This document shows, one piece after another, positions 55,969 through 64,000 of a stretch of 64,000 nucleotides of DNA (its first letter is position 1; every line of letters begins with the position of its first letter). The DNA comes from Ruegeria sediminis. GTDB taxonomy: Bacteria; Pseudomonadota; Alphaproteobacteria; Rhodobacterales; Rhodobacteraceae. Location of the stretch: positions 434,001-498,000 of the forward strand of contig NZ_VCPD01000004.1 in NCBI RefSeq assembly GCF_005938215.1, in the 5' to 3' direction. The translations under genes and the position numbers were made by a program. Under the pieces are notes generated by a model. That model was not told where the DNA came from. It did no database searches and saw nothing but the letters and a program-made list of their open reading frames with translations.

Positions 55969-58224
55969 CTAGCCGATCTTGGTCGAGGCCAGAACCGCCA
56001 TGTTCAGAATGTCGTTGGCGGTCGATACGGTCGAACAGACCTGGATCGGCTTGTCGATGCCGGTCAGGATCGGGCCGATCACCGTCGCCCCGGCCATTTC
56101 CTGCATCAGCTTGGTCGAGATCGAGGCCGAGTGCCGCGCCGGGACGATCAGGATGTTGGCCGGACCGGTCAGGCGCGAGAACGGGTAAGCCTCCTGCGCG
56201 CGGGCGTTCAGCGCCACGTCCACGGTCATTTCGCCCTCGAACTCGAAATTGGCGCCCCGCGCCTCGAGGACCCTGGGCGCCTTGTACAGCTTTTCGGTCC
56301 GCTCCGAGACCGGATAGCCGAAGGTCGAGAAGCTGACGAAGGCCACCCTCGGCTCCATGCCCATGTGGCGGGCCACGCTGGCGGCCCGCTCGGCGATGTT
56401 GGCCAGGTCGTTTTCGTCCGGCCATTCATGCACCAGCGTGTCGCCGATCAGTATGATCCGGCCCTTGTGCAGCAGCGCGGTGATCCCCGCCGCCCCATGC
56501 GCCGCGTCGGCGTCGAACACGTGGTTGATCTGGTCCAGCACATGCGCCGATTTCCGGGTCGCGCCGGTGACCAGACCGTCGCCGTGCCCATGCGCCAGCA
56601 TAAGCGCCGAGAACACGTGCCGGTCGCGCGCCGCCAGGCGGTGCACGTCCTTGCCGTCAAAGCCCCGGCGCTGCAGCCGCTGGTACAGGAAATCCTTGTA
56701 GGTCTGCAGATGCTGGGTGTTGGCGGCGTTGACCACCTCGATCTCGCGCACCGCGTCCTCCAGACCGGCGGCTTCGAGCTTGGCCTTCACGTCGTCCTGC
56801 CGCCCCACGACCAGGGCCTTGCCGAAGCCCGACCGCTGATACATCACCGCCGCGCGCAGCACGCGGGGATCGTCGCCTTCGGCAAAGATCATGCGGCTTT
56901 GCGCCGCGCGGGCCCGGTTGTTCAGGCCGCGCAGGATGCTGGCCGTGGGATCCATCCGGGATTTCAGGCTGACTTCATAGGCTTCCACGTCGATGATCGG
57001 CCGCCGCGCCGCGCCCGTGTCCATGCCGGCCCGGGCGACGGCGGGCGGAATGCGGTGGATCAGCCGCGGATCGAACGGAGTCGGGATGATGTAGTCGCGG
57101 CCGAAGGTCAGGTTGCGCCCATAGGCCATCGCCACCTCGTCGGGCACGTCCTCGCGCGCCAGCCGGGCCAGGGCATGGGCGCAGGCGATCTTCATCTCGT
57201 CGTTGATGGCGCGCGCATGGATGTCCAGCGCCCCGCGGAACAGGTAGGGAAAGCCCAGCACGTTGTTCACCTGGTTCGGATAGTCGGACCGCCCGGTCGC
57301 GACGATGGCGTCCGGACGCACCTCGTGCGCTTCTTCCGGCGTGATCTCGGGATCCGGGTTCGCCATGGCGAAGATCACCGGATTGTCCGCCATGCTAACC
57401 ACCATCTCCTGCGTCACCGCGCCCTTGACCGAGACGCCGAGGAACACGTCGGCCCCCTTCATCGCCTCTTCCAGCGTGCGCAGCTCGGTGCTGATGGCAT
57501 GGGCCGATTTCCACTGGTTCATGCCCTCGGTCCGGCCCTGGTAGATCACGCCCTTGGTGTCGCAGACGATGCAGTTCTCGTGCCGCGCGCCCATGGATTT
57601 CAGCAGTTCGATACAGGCGATCCCCGCCGCGCCCGCGCCGTTCAGAACGATCTTCACATCCTCGATCTTCTTGTCCGAGATATGCAGCGCGTTGATCAGC
57701 CCCGCCGCGCAGATCACCGCGGTGCCGTGCTGGTCGTCGTGAAAGACGGGAATGTCCATCTCTTCCTTCAGCCGCTGCTCGATGATGAAGCATTCCGGCG
57801 CCTTGATGTCTTCAAGGTTGATGCCGCCGAATGTCGGCCCCATCAGCCGCACGGCGCGGCAGAATTCGTCCGGGTCCTCGGTGTCCAGCTCGATGTCGAT
57901 CGAGTTGACGTCGGCGAACCGCTTGAACAGCACCGACTTGCCCTCCATCACCGGCTTAGATCCCAGCGCGCCCAGGTTTCCCAGGCCCAGAACCGCGGTG
58001 CCGTTCGAGATCACCGCAACGAGGTTGCCCTTGTTGGTGTAGTCATAGGCGGTTTCCGGTTTGGCGGCGATCGCCTCGCAGGGAACGGCCACGCCCGGCG
58101 AATAGGCCAGCGACAGATCGCGCTGTGTCGTCATCGGAACGGTGGCCTGCACCTCCCATTTGCCGGGGGTCGGTTCGAGGTGAAAGGCCAGCGCCTCTTC
58201 GGGGGTGATTTTCGCTTTGGGCAT
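55969..58224 (-). CDS. maeB: NADP-dependent malic enzyme with C-terminal phosphotransacetylase-like domain
   Basis: 751 residues, the MaeB length. Residues ~1-430 are malic enzyme: SLAYSPGVAVPCEAIA, DDQHGTAVICAAGLINAL and VLNGAGAAGIACIELL. Residues ~435-751 resemble phosphate acetyltransferase (RMIFAEGDDPRVLRAA, ANILIVPARHSASIS), which usually regulates rather than catalyses. The enzyme decarboxylates malate to pyruvate, giving NADPH. It is divergent from mutS across a 138-nt gap. Confidence 0.95.
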   Translation of the reverse strand: MPKAKITPEEALAFHLEPTPGKWEVQATVPMTTQRDLSLAYSPGVAVPCEAIAAKPETAYDYTNKGNLVAVISNGTAVLGLGNLGALGSKPVMEGKSVLFKRFADVNSIDIELDTEDPDEFCRAVRLMGPTFGGINLEDIKAPECFIIEQRLKEEMDIPVFHDDQHGTAVICAAGLINALHISDKKIEDVKIVLNGAGAAGIACIELLKSMGARHENCIVCDTKGVIYQGRTEGMNQWKSAHAISTELRTLEEAMKGADVFLGVSVKGAVTQEMVVSMADNPVIFAMANPDPEITPEEAHEVRPDAIVATGRSDYPNQVNNVLGFPYLFRGALDIHARAINDEMKIACAHALARLAREDVPDEVAMAYGRNLTFGRDYIIPTPFDPRLIHRIPPAVARAGMDTGAARRPIIDVEAYEVSLKSRMDPTASILRGLNNRARAAQSRMIFAEGDDPRVLRAAVMYQRSGFGKALVVGRQDDVKAKLEAAGLEDAVREIEVVNAANTQHLQTYKDFLYQRLQRRGFDGKDVHRLAARDRHVFSALMLAHGHGDGLVTGATRKSAHVLDQINHVFDADAAHGAAGITALLHKGRIILIGDTLVHEWPDENDLANIAERAASVARHMGMEPRVAFVSFSTFGYPVSERTEKLYKAPRVLEARGANFEFEGEMTVDVALNARAQEAYPFSRLTGPANILIVPARHSASISTKLMQEMAGATVIGPILTGIDKPIQVCSTVSTANDILNMAVLASTKIG

Positions 58225-58362
58225 CGGATGGGTCGTTTCTCTGATACTAGGGGCCTCTCGCCTCTTACCCTAGGGACCGGCGGGCCTCAACGGCAATGCG
58301 TTTTCGCCTTTCGCCGCGGTTGCCTGATTTGTAAGGTCGCGTCCGGAACACGCCGGGAGACG

Positions 58363-60999
58363 ATGATCTTGTCCACAGTCACGCCGATGATGGCGCAATA
58401 TCTCGAAATCAAGGAGGCCCATGCCGACGCCCTTCTGTTCTACCGGATGGGTGATTTCTACGAGATGTTTTTCGAGGATGCGGTCAACGCGGCCGAGGCG
58501 CTGGACATCGCCCTGACCAAGCGCGGCAAGCACGATGGCGAGGACATCCCCATGTGCGGCGTGCCGGTCCATTCCGCCGAAGGCTACCTGCTGACGTTGA
58601 TCCGCAAGGGCTTTCGCGTGGCCGTCTGCGAACAGATGGAAAGCCCGGCCGAAGCCAAGAAACGCGGCTCTAAATCGGTGGTAAAGCGCGATGTCGTGCG
58701 GCTGGTCACGCCCGGAACCCTGACCGAGGACGCCTTGCTCGAGGCGCGGCGGCACAATTTCCTCGCCGCCTATGCCGAGGTCCGCGACGAGGCCGCGCTG
58801 GCCTGGGCCGACATCTCGACCGGCGCGTTTCACGTGATGCCGCTGACTTCGGTCCGGCTCAGCCCGGAACTGGCGCGGCTGGCCCCTTCCGAGCTGATCG
58901 TGGCGGATGGTTCTGAACCTGCGCTCCGCGAGCTGACCGCCGATCTGGGGATCTCGCTCACGCCGGTCGGCCGCGCCAGCTTCGACAGCACCGCCGCCGA
59001 AAAACGCATCTGCAAGCTGTTCCATGTCGGTGCGCTGGATGCCTTCGGCAGCTTCGGCCGCGCCGAGGTATCGGCCATGGGCGCGCTGATCGACTATCTC
59101 GAGATCACGCAAAAGGGCAAACTGCCGCTCCTGCAAACCCCGCTGAAGGAATCCGAGGACCGCACCGTCCAGATCGACGCCGCCACCCGCCGCAACCTGG
59201 AACTGACCCGCTCGCTGTCCGGCGGCAGGTCCGGATCGCTTTTATCGGTGGTGGACCGGACCGTCACGCCCGGCGGCGCGCGGCTGCTGGAACAGCGGCT
59301 GTCCAGCCCGTCGCGAAACCTCGAGGTGATCCACAACCGCCTCGACGCGGTCTCCTTCGCGATCGACGACGGTCCGGCCGCCGCCGATCTGCGCGACGCG
59401 CTGCGCAAGACGCCCGACCTCGACCGCGCCTTGTCGCGCCTGTCGCTGGACCGGGGCGGGCCGCGCGACCTGGCCGCCATCCGCAACGGCCTGGCGCAGG
59501 CCCTGGCCATCGCCGAAATCTGCGACGACCGGGATCTGCCGGTGCTGCTGGCCACCGCCGTGCAGAACCTCACCGGCTTCGACGAGCTGCTGGCGCTGCT
59601 CGACGACGCGCTGGTGGCGGACCCGCCGCTGCTGGCCCGCGACGGCGGTTTCATCGCGCCCGGATTCGACGCCGAGCTTGACGTGGCCCGCACCCTGCGC
59701 GACGAGGGACGGTCGGTCATCGCGGGGTTCCAGCAGAAATACATCGAACATACCGGCATCGCGTCGCTGAAGATCAAGCACAACAACGTGCTGGGCTACT
59801 TCATCGAAACCACGGCCACCCATGCCGCCAAGATGCTCAACCCGCCGCTCAGCGAAACCTATATCCACCGCCAGACCACCGCCAATCAGGTGCGCTTCAC
59901 GACCGTGGAACTCAGCGAGATCGAGACCCGCATCCTGAACGCCGGGAACCTGGCGCTCGAGATCGAAAAGCGGCTCTATACAAGGCTATCTGGGGCGATT
60001 CTGGACCGGGCCGCGCGCCTCAACCAGGCCGCGCGGGGGCTGGCTGAACTGGATCTGACCATCGGCCTCGCGGATCTCGCGCGCGGCGAGAACTGGTGCC
60101 GGCCCACCGTCGACGGCAGCCGCGCCTTCGCGATCACCGGCGGCCGCCACCCGGTCGTCGAACACGCGCTGCGCCAGCAGGGCGGCGATGCCTTCGTCGC
60201 CAACGACTGCGACCTCAGCGCCGGGACCGGCGCGGCGATCTGGCTGCTGACCGGCCCCAACATGGCCGGTAAATCGACCTTCCTCCGCCAGAACGCGCTG
60301 ATCGCGCTGCTGGCGCAGATGGGCAGCTACGTGCCCGCCGACACCGCCCATATCGGCCTGGTCAGCCAGCTGTTCAGCCGCGTCGGCGCCTCGGACGATC
60401 TGGCGCGCGGGCGTTCGACCTTCATGGTCGAGATGGTGGAAACCGCCGCCATCCTGAACCAGGCGGACGAAAGGGCGCTGGTGATCCTGGACGAGATCGG
60501 CCGCGGCACCGCCACCTATGACGGGTTGTCGATCGCCTGGGCCACGCTGGAACATCTGAACACCTCGAACCGGTGCCGCGCGCTGTTCGCCACCCACTAC
60601 CACGAGCTGACGGCGCTGGCCGGCAAGCTGGAGGGCGTGGACAACGCCACCGTCGCGGTCAAGGAGTGGGAGGGCGAGGTGATCTTCGTCCACGAGGTCC
60701 ACAAGGGCGCCGCCGACCGCTCCTACGGGGTGCAGGTGGCGCAGCTCGCCGGGCTGCCGCGCTCGGTCGTCGAGCGCGCCCGCGTCGTCCTCGACCAGCT
60801 GGAGAGGAACGAGCGCGAAGGCGGCAAGCAGAAGGCCCTGATCGACGATCTGCCGCTGTTTTCCGCAGCACCACCCCCGCCGCCGCCCGCGAAGTCCTCG
60901 CCCGTGGCCGACATGCTCGAGAACGTCCTGCCCGACGAGCTTACCCCGCGCGAGGCGCTGGACCTGATCTACAAACTGAAAGAGGCGGCCAGAACCTGA
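58363..60999 (+). CDS. mutS: DNA mismatch repair protein MutS
   Basis: 878 residues. The mismatch-binding motif is YRMGDFYEMFFEDA (Phe-x-Glu), followed by connector and lever domains, then an ATPase with Walker A GPNMAGKSTFLRQN, signature FSRVGASDDLARGRSTFMVE and Walker B LVILDEIGRGTATYDGLSIA. The C-terminus holds the helix-turn-helix dimer region. The ATG at 58363 is used; a TTG at 58369 gives the more typical MSTVTPMMAQYLEIKE start, with GGGAG at 55-59 about 9 nt upstream of it. The huge upstream frame from 55615 is not real. Confidence 0.96.
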   Translation: MILSTVTPMMAQYLEIKEAHADALLFYRMGDFYEMFFEDAVNAAEALDIALTKRGKHDGEDIPMCGVPVHSAEGYLLTLIRKGFRVAVCEQMESPAEAKKRGSKSVVKRDVVRLVTPGTLTEDALLEARRHNFLAAYAEVRDEAALAWADISTGAFHVMPLTSVRLSPELARLAPSELIVADGSEPALRELTADLGISLTPVGRASFDSTAAEKRICKLFHVGALDAFGSFGRAEVSAMGALIDYLEITQKGKLPLLQTPLKESEDRTVQIDAATRRNLELTRSLSGGRSGSLLSVVDRTVTPGGARLLEQRLSSPSRNLEVIHNRLDAVSFAIDDGPAAADLRDALRKTPDLDRALSRLSLDRGGPRDLAAIRNGLAQALAIAEICDDRDLPVLLATAVQNLTGFDELLALLDDALVADPPLLARDGGFIAPGFDAELDVARTLRDEGRSVIAGFQQKYIEHTGIASLKIKHNNVLGYFIETTATHAAKMLNPPLSETYIHRQTTANQVRFTTVELSEIETRILNAGNLALEIEKRLYTRLSGAILDRAARLNQAARGLAELDLTIGLADLARGENWCRPTVDGSRAFAITGGRHPVVEHALRQQGGDAFVANDCDLSAGTGAAIWLLTGPNMAGKSTFLRQNALIALLAQMGSYVPADTAHIGLVSQLFSRVGASDDLARGRSTFMVEMVETAAILNQADERALVILDEIGRGTATYDGLSIAWATLEHLNTSNRCRALFATHYHELTALAGKLEGVDNATVAVKEWEGEVIFVHEVHKGAADRSYGVQVAQLAGLPRSVVERARVVLDQLERNEREGGKQKALIDDLPLFSAAPPPPPPAKSSPVADMLENVLPDELTPREALDLIYKLKEAART

Positions 61000-61009
61000 C
61001 CGCCCCTTC

Positions 61010-61057
61010 ATCTTTTCCCAAATACTCTCGCCGAAGGCGCGCGCCGCCAGGCGCGTC
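61010..61057. repeat. Possible intergenic repeat after mutS
   Basis: The gap holds CATCTTTTCCCAAATACT, then TCGCCGAAGGCG and GCGCGCCGCCAGGCGCG, a GC inverted repeat after an AT-rich box. From memory this pattern resembles short intergenic elements common in Rhodobacteraceae. It may be a REP-like element or a weak terminator between the convergent mutS and grpE. Confidence 0.35.
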
Positions 61058-61621
61058 TCAGCTTGCCGGCGTCGACGAAACGCCGACCTGCGCCGGGCGC
61101 AGCAGACGGTCATGCAGCATGAAACCCTCGGCCGACACCTGGATGATGTCGCCCGCCTTGGTGCCCGGCACTGGCGCCTCGAACATCGCCTCGTGCATCT
61201 GCGGGTCGAACCGGTCGCCGACCGCGGGCGAGATTACCTCGATCCCGTGTTTCTGGAACACGTCGCGTAGCATCCGCATGGTCAGCTCGATGCCCTCGAT
61301 CAGCCCGGCCGCCACTTCCTTCTGTTCGTCGGTCACCGCCTCGAGCGCGCGTTTCATGTTGTCGTAGACCGGCAGCATGTCGCGGGCGAGTTTCGAGCCG
61401 CCATACTGTTCCGCGTCGCGGCGTGCCTTTTCGCCCCGCTTGCGCGCATTCTCGGCATCCGCCAGCGCGCGCATGAACTTGTCCTTCATTTCGTCGCGTT
61501 CGGCGCGCAGCGCGTCCAGTTCCAGCGCCTCTTCGCTGATCTCCGCCAGTTCCTCGGCCAACTCCTCGGCCTCGGCCGTCGCGATATCGTCCAGAAATTC
61601 TTCGTTCTTCGGCTCTGCCAT
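61058..61621 (-). CDS. grpE: Nucleotide exchange factor GrpE
   Basis: 187 residues. A long N-terminal coiled coil (EEFLDDIATAEAEELAEELA onward) leads to the GrpE head with FRALADAENARKRGEKARRD-like helix and the beta domain (SPAVGDRFDPQMHEAMFEAP, GTKAGDIIQVSAEGF). GrpE releases ADP from DnaK. It lies 10 nt after hrcA on the same strand, so both are probably cotranscribed. Confidence 0.95.
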   Translation of the reverse strand: MAEPKNEEFLDDIATAEAEELAEELAEISEEALELDALRAERDEMKDKFMRALADAENARKRGEKARRDAEQYGGSKLARDMLPVYDNMKRALEAVTDEQKEVAAGLIEGIELTMRMLRDVFQKHGIEVISPAVGDRFDPQMHEAMFEAPVPGTKAGDIIQVSAEGFMLHDRLLRPAQVGVSSTPAS

Positions 61622-61631
61622 CTTTCTACCT

Positions 61632-62696
61632 CTAGCTCCGGTCGGAAATCAGCTTGCCGACCAGTTGTGCCGTATAATCCACGATCGGCACGATCCGTCC
61701 GTAATTCAGACGCGTCGGACCGATGACGCCGACCGCACCGATAATCTTTCGATCCGCGTTCATATATGGAGACACCACCAAAGAGGAACCCGAAAGTGAG
61801 AAAAGTTTGTTCTCCGAGCCGATAAAAATGCGCACGCCCTCGCCCTGCTCGGTCAATTCCAGGAATTCGGCGATGTCGCGCTTGCGTTCCAGGTCGTCGA
61901 ACAGGGTCCGGATCCGCTCCAGCTCTTCCTCCTGCCCGGTATCGCCCAGCAGATTCGCCCTTCCCCGCACGATCAGCCGGGCCGAATCCTCGCCCTCGCC
62001 GTCCCAGACGGCCAGGCCGCTTTCCACCATCTCGCGCGCCAGCACGTCGATCTCCTGCCGCCGCGCGGCGATTTCCGACTGCATGATCCGCCGCACCTCG
62101 GACAGCGTCCGCCCTTCGATCAGCGCGTTGAGGAAATTCGCCGCCTCGCGCATCGAGCTTGGCGTCTGTCCCGGCGGCGGCGTGAACAGGCGGTTCTCGA
62201 CATGGCCGTCGGAGAACACCAGCACCACCAAGGCCCGGTCATGGGCCAGCGACACGAACTCGATATGCTTGATTTCGGCCTCGTGCTTGGGGGTCAGCAC
62301 CAGCGACGCCCCATGCGTGACCCGCGACAAGGCCGAGCCGACCCGGTCCAGCATCCCGCCGACATCGCCGGCATTGGTGCCCAGCGTGGCATCCAGCTTT
62401 TCCCGGTCATCGGCGTTCAGATCCCCGACCTCGAGCAGCCCGTCCACGAACATGCGCAGCCCCATCTGCGTCGGAATCCGCCCGGCGCTGACATGCGGGC
62501 TGTTCAGCAGGCCCAGAAACTCCAGATCCTGCATCACGTTGCGCACGGTGGCCGCGCTGACCTTTTCGCTCATGGCGCGGGTCAGGGTGCGGCTGCCCAC
62601 GGGTTCGCCGCTGTCGAGGTAGCTCTCGACGATCAGCCGGAACACTTCGCGTGACCGGTCGTTCATCTCGTCCAGAATTTTGCTCGCTTCGCTCAT
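61632..62696 (-). CDS. hrcA: Heat-inducible transcription repressor HrcA
   Basis: 354 residues. An N-terminal winged helix (MNDRSREVFRLIVESYLDSG, EPVGSRTLTRAMSEKVSAAT) binds CIRCE operators, and the C-terminal GAF-like domain ends GVIGPTRLNYGRIVPIVDYT. HrcA represses chaperone genes, classically groESL. No CIRCE dyad is seen in the window, so its targets lie elsewhere. AAGGA lies 7 nt before the ATG. It is divergent from rph. Confidence 0.95.
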   Translation of the reverse strand: MSEASKILDEMNDRSREVFRLIVESYLDSGEPVGSRTLTRAMSEKVSAATVRNVMQDLEFLGLLNSPHVSAGRIPTQMGLRMFVDGLLEVGDLNADDREKLDATLGTNAGDVGGMLDRVGSALSRVTHGASLVLTPKHEAEIKHIEFVSLAHDRALVVLVFSDGHVENRLFTPPPGQTPSSMREAANFLNALIEGRTLSEVRRIMQSEIAARRQEIDVLAREMVESGLAVWDGEGEDSARLIVRGRANLLGDTGQEEELERIRTLFDDLERKRDIAEFLELTEQGEGVRIFIGSENKLFSLSGSSLVVSPYMNADRKIIGAVGVIGPTRLNYGRIVPIVDYTAQLVGKLISDRS

Positions 62697-62719
62697 CGGC
62701 AGGTCCTTGCTCGGGCGTC

Positions 62720-62747
62720 ATTAAATCCCAGGCCGCTCAAAGGTCAA
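62720..62747 (-). promoter_or_regulatory. Sigma-70-type promoter for hrcA-grpE
   Basis: On the minus strand TTGACC (62742-62747) and TTTAAT (62720-62725) are separated by 16 nt. The hexamers match the consensus at five of six positions each. The start of hrcA lies 24 nt downstream of the -10 box. Confidence 0.6.
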
Positions 62748-62808
62748 TCGGGGTTGCATCGCCCGGCCCGCGGGCGCTATCCCCAAGCCAGCAAACAAAG
62801 GATTTCCC

Positions 62809-63522
62809 ATGCGACCCTCTGGACGAGATTTAAGCGAAATGCGCCCGGTTTCAATCGATACCGGTTTCACCAAACATGCCGAAGGCTCCTGCCTGATCAG
62901 GATGGGCGACACTCATGTTCTGTGCACCGCCACCATCGAGGACCGGGTTCCGCCCTTCATCAAGGGCTCCGGCCTGGGCTGGGTCACCGCCGAATACGGG
63001 ATGCTGCCGCGCGCGACCAACACACGGATGCGGCGCGAGGCGGCCACCGGCAAGCAGGGCGGACGCACGGTGGAGATCCAGCGCCTGATCGGCCGCGCCC
63101 TGCGCGCCGGCGTCGACCGCGTGGCGCTTGGCGAGCGTCAGATCACCGTGGATTGCGACGTGATCCAGGCCGATGGCGGCACCCGCTGCGCCGCGATCAC
63201 CGGCGGCTGGGTGGCGCTGCGTCTGGCGGTGAACAAGCTGATGAAGGCGGGCGACGTGATCTCCGACCCGCTCCTGGACCCGGTCGCCGCCGTGTCTTGC
63301 GGCATCTATGCCGGGCAGCCGATCCTGGATCTGGACTATCCCGAGGACAGCGAGGCCGGCGTCGACGGCAATTTCATCCTGACCGGTTCCGGCAAGCTGA
63401 TCGAAGTTCAGATGTCCGCCGAAGGTTCGGTGTTTTCCCGCGACCAGATGGATCAGCTGCTGAACCTCGCCGAAAAGGGCGTCGGTGAACTGGTCGCCGC
63501 GCAAAAGGCCGCCACCGCATGA
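62809..63522 (+). CDS. rph: Ribonuclease PH
   Basis: 237 residues of the phosphorolytic RNase PH family. [40 protein letters not shown] and [20 protein letters not shown] are diagnostic. It trims the 3' ends of tRNAs using phosphate, producing nucleoside diphosphates. It overlaps rdgB by 4 nt and is divergent from hrcA across 112 nt, a conserved alphaproteobacterial arrangement. Confidence 0.97.
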   Translation: MRPSGRDLSEMRPVSIDTGFTKHAEGSCLIRMGDTHVLCTATIEDRVPPFIKGSGLGWVTAEYGMLPRATNTRMRREAATGKQGGRTVEIQRLIGRALRAGVDRVALGERQITVDCDVIQADGGTRCAAITGGWVALRLAVNKLMKAGDVISDPLLDPVAAVSCGIYAGQPILDLDYPEDSEAGVDGNFILTGSGKLIEVQMSAEGSVFSRDQMDQLLNLAEKGVGELVAAQKAATA

Positions 63523-64000
63523 CAAGGCGCTTTGACGGCGACAGGCTTCTGGTGGCCACGCACAACAAGGGCAAGCTCGACGAGGTGGCGCATCTGCTGG
63601 AACCCTTCGGGGTCACGGTCGTCGGCGCCGCCGAGATGGATCTGCCCGAGCCGGACGAGACTGAGGATACCTTTGTCGGCAACGCCCGGATCAAGGCCCA
63701 TGCCGCCGCCAGGGCCACCGGCCTGCCCGCCCTGTCGGATGACAGCGGCATCACCATCGACGCGCTCGACGGCGCCCCCGGCGTCTACACCGCCGATTGG
63801 GCGGAAACCGGTCAGGGGCGCGATTTCCTCAAGGCGATGACCCGCGCCCATGACGCGCTCGAGGCAAAGCGGGCCCCGCATCCCCGCACCGCACAGTTCC
63901 GCTGCACCCTGGTTCTGGCCTGGCCCGACGGCCATGACGAGGTGTTCGAAGGCGTCGCGCCCGGCCACCTGGTCTGGCCGATCCGCGGCGCCGAAGGGTT
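63519..64000 (+). CDS. rdgB: XTP/dITP diphosphatase RdgB/HAM1, partial
   Basis: 160 residues visible before the window end, about 80% of the usual length of roughly 200. The HAM1 family motifs [20 protein letters not shown] (substrate-binding T-x-N-x-x-K) and [20 protein letters not shown] are intact. The enzyme removes non-canonical purine triphosphates such as ITP and XTP. The start overlaps the rph stop (ATGA). Confidence 0.94.
   Translation, partial: MTRRFDGDRLLVATHNKGKLDEVAHLLEPFGVTVVGAAEMDLPEPDETEDTFVGNARIKAHAAARATGLPALSDDSGITIDALDGAPGVYTADWAETGQGRDFLKAMTRAHDALEAKRAPHPRTAQFRCTLVLAWPDGHDEVFEGVAPGHLVWPIRGAEG

Noticed and set aside
58247-58273. CTAGGG...CCCTAG inverted repeat upstream of maeB
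   Set aside because: Only six bases each, separated by 15 nt; too weak to call an operator or terminator.
55615-58362. Plus-strand extension of the mutS frame to about 1794 residues
   Set aside because: The extension mirrors the minus-strand maeB and sugar-kinase genes; the product before MutS has no domain structure and composition typical of an antisense reading of GC-rich DNA.
62697-62808. A CIRCE operator upstream of hrcA
   Set aside because: No TTAGCACTC-N9-GAGTGCTAA-like dyad is present between hrcA and rph; only a housekeeping-type promoter was found.

Overview
The window is GC-rich, densely coding chromosomal DNA. Gene content and protein style point to an alphaproteobacterium of the Rhodobacteraceae (marine Roseobacter type). 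The clues are the pqiABC block, mutT-argJ-parvulin beside a divergent secA, hrcA-grpE divergent from rph-rdgB, a NaChBac-type sodium channel and many 4-nt ATGA gene overlaps. I see no rRNA, tRNA, CRISPR array, insertion sequence or prophage. No stretch longer than about 300 nt lacks a gene, and taxonomy was inferred without any database search.

Layout. 1-3473 (minus): operon mgtE > retropepsin-like protease > rimK > AstE/AspA-like metallohydrolase (cut by the window start). 3505-7788 (plus): a 22-bp palindrome, a small orphan gene, then pqiA (as two ORFs)-pqiB-pqiC, an envelope MCE lipid-transport system. 7832-10311 (minus): mutT-argJ-parvulin. 10350-15823 (plus): secA with promoter and terminator, an anchored protein of unknown function, and a PstS-like/OmpA fusion. 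15835-24218 (minus): a TPP-riboswitch-led thiamine operon, thiD-thiO-thiS-thiG-thiE-thiF-thiY-tenA-thiZ-thiX, followed by radC. 24273-27601 (minus): dnaK-dnaJ with a heat-shock-type promoter. 27675-28277: alkB.

28289-37261 is the most distinctive stretch, a surface-polysaccharide island. It holds a KpsM-like export permease, cysQ, a kdsB-like CMP-Kdo synthase, galE, two paralogous glycosyltransferases, a GT14-type transferase fused to a large unknown domain, and a two-module sulfotransferase. CysQ degrades the PAP that sulfotransferases release, so the set suggests a sulfated surface glycan.

37269-46512 (minus): an L,D-transpeptidase lipoprotein, a NavBac sodium channel, a 5-methyluridine RNA methyltransferase, a paired ABC exporter, CCA-adding enzyme, CoA-type Nudix hydrolase and Hsp33. 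46588-54287: a second Nudix hydrolase, a response-regulator/PP2C phosphatase facing an orphan Hpt gene, ilvA, a membrane protein, argG, a DUF1810 protein, and a class IV aminotransferase coupled to a sulfotransferase-like gene. 54431-64000: exported MsrA, a PfkB sugar kinase, maeB, mutS, grpE and hrcA (minus), and rph-rdgB (plus, rdgB cut by the window end).
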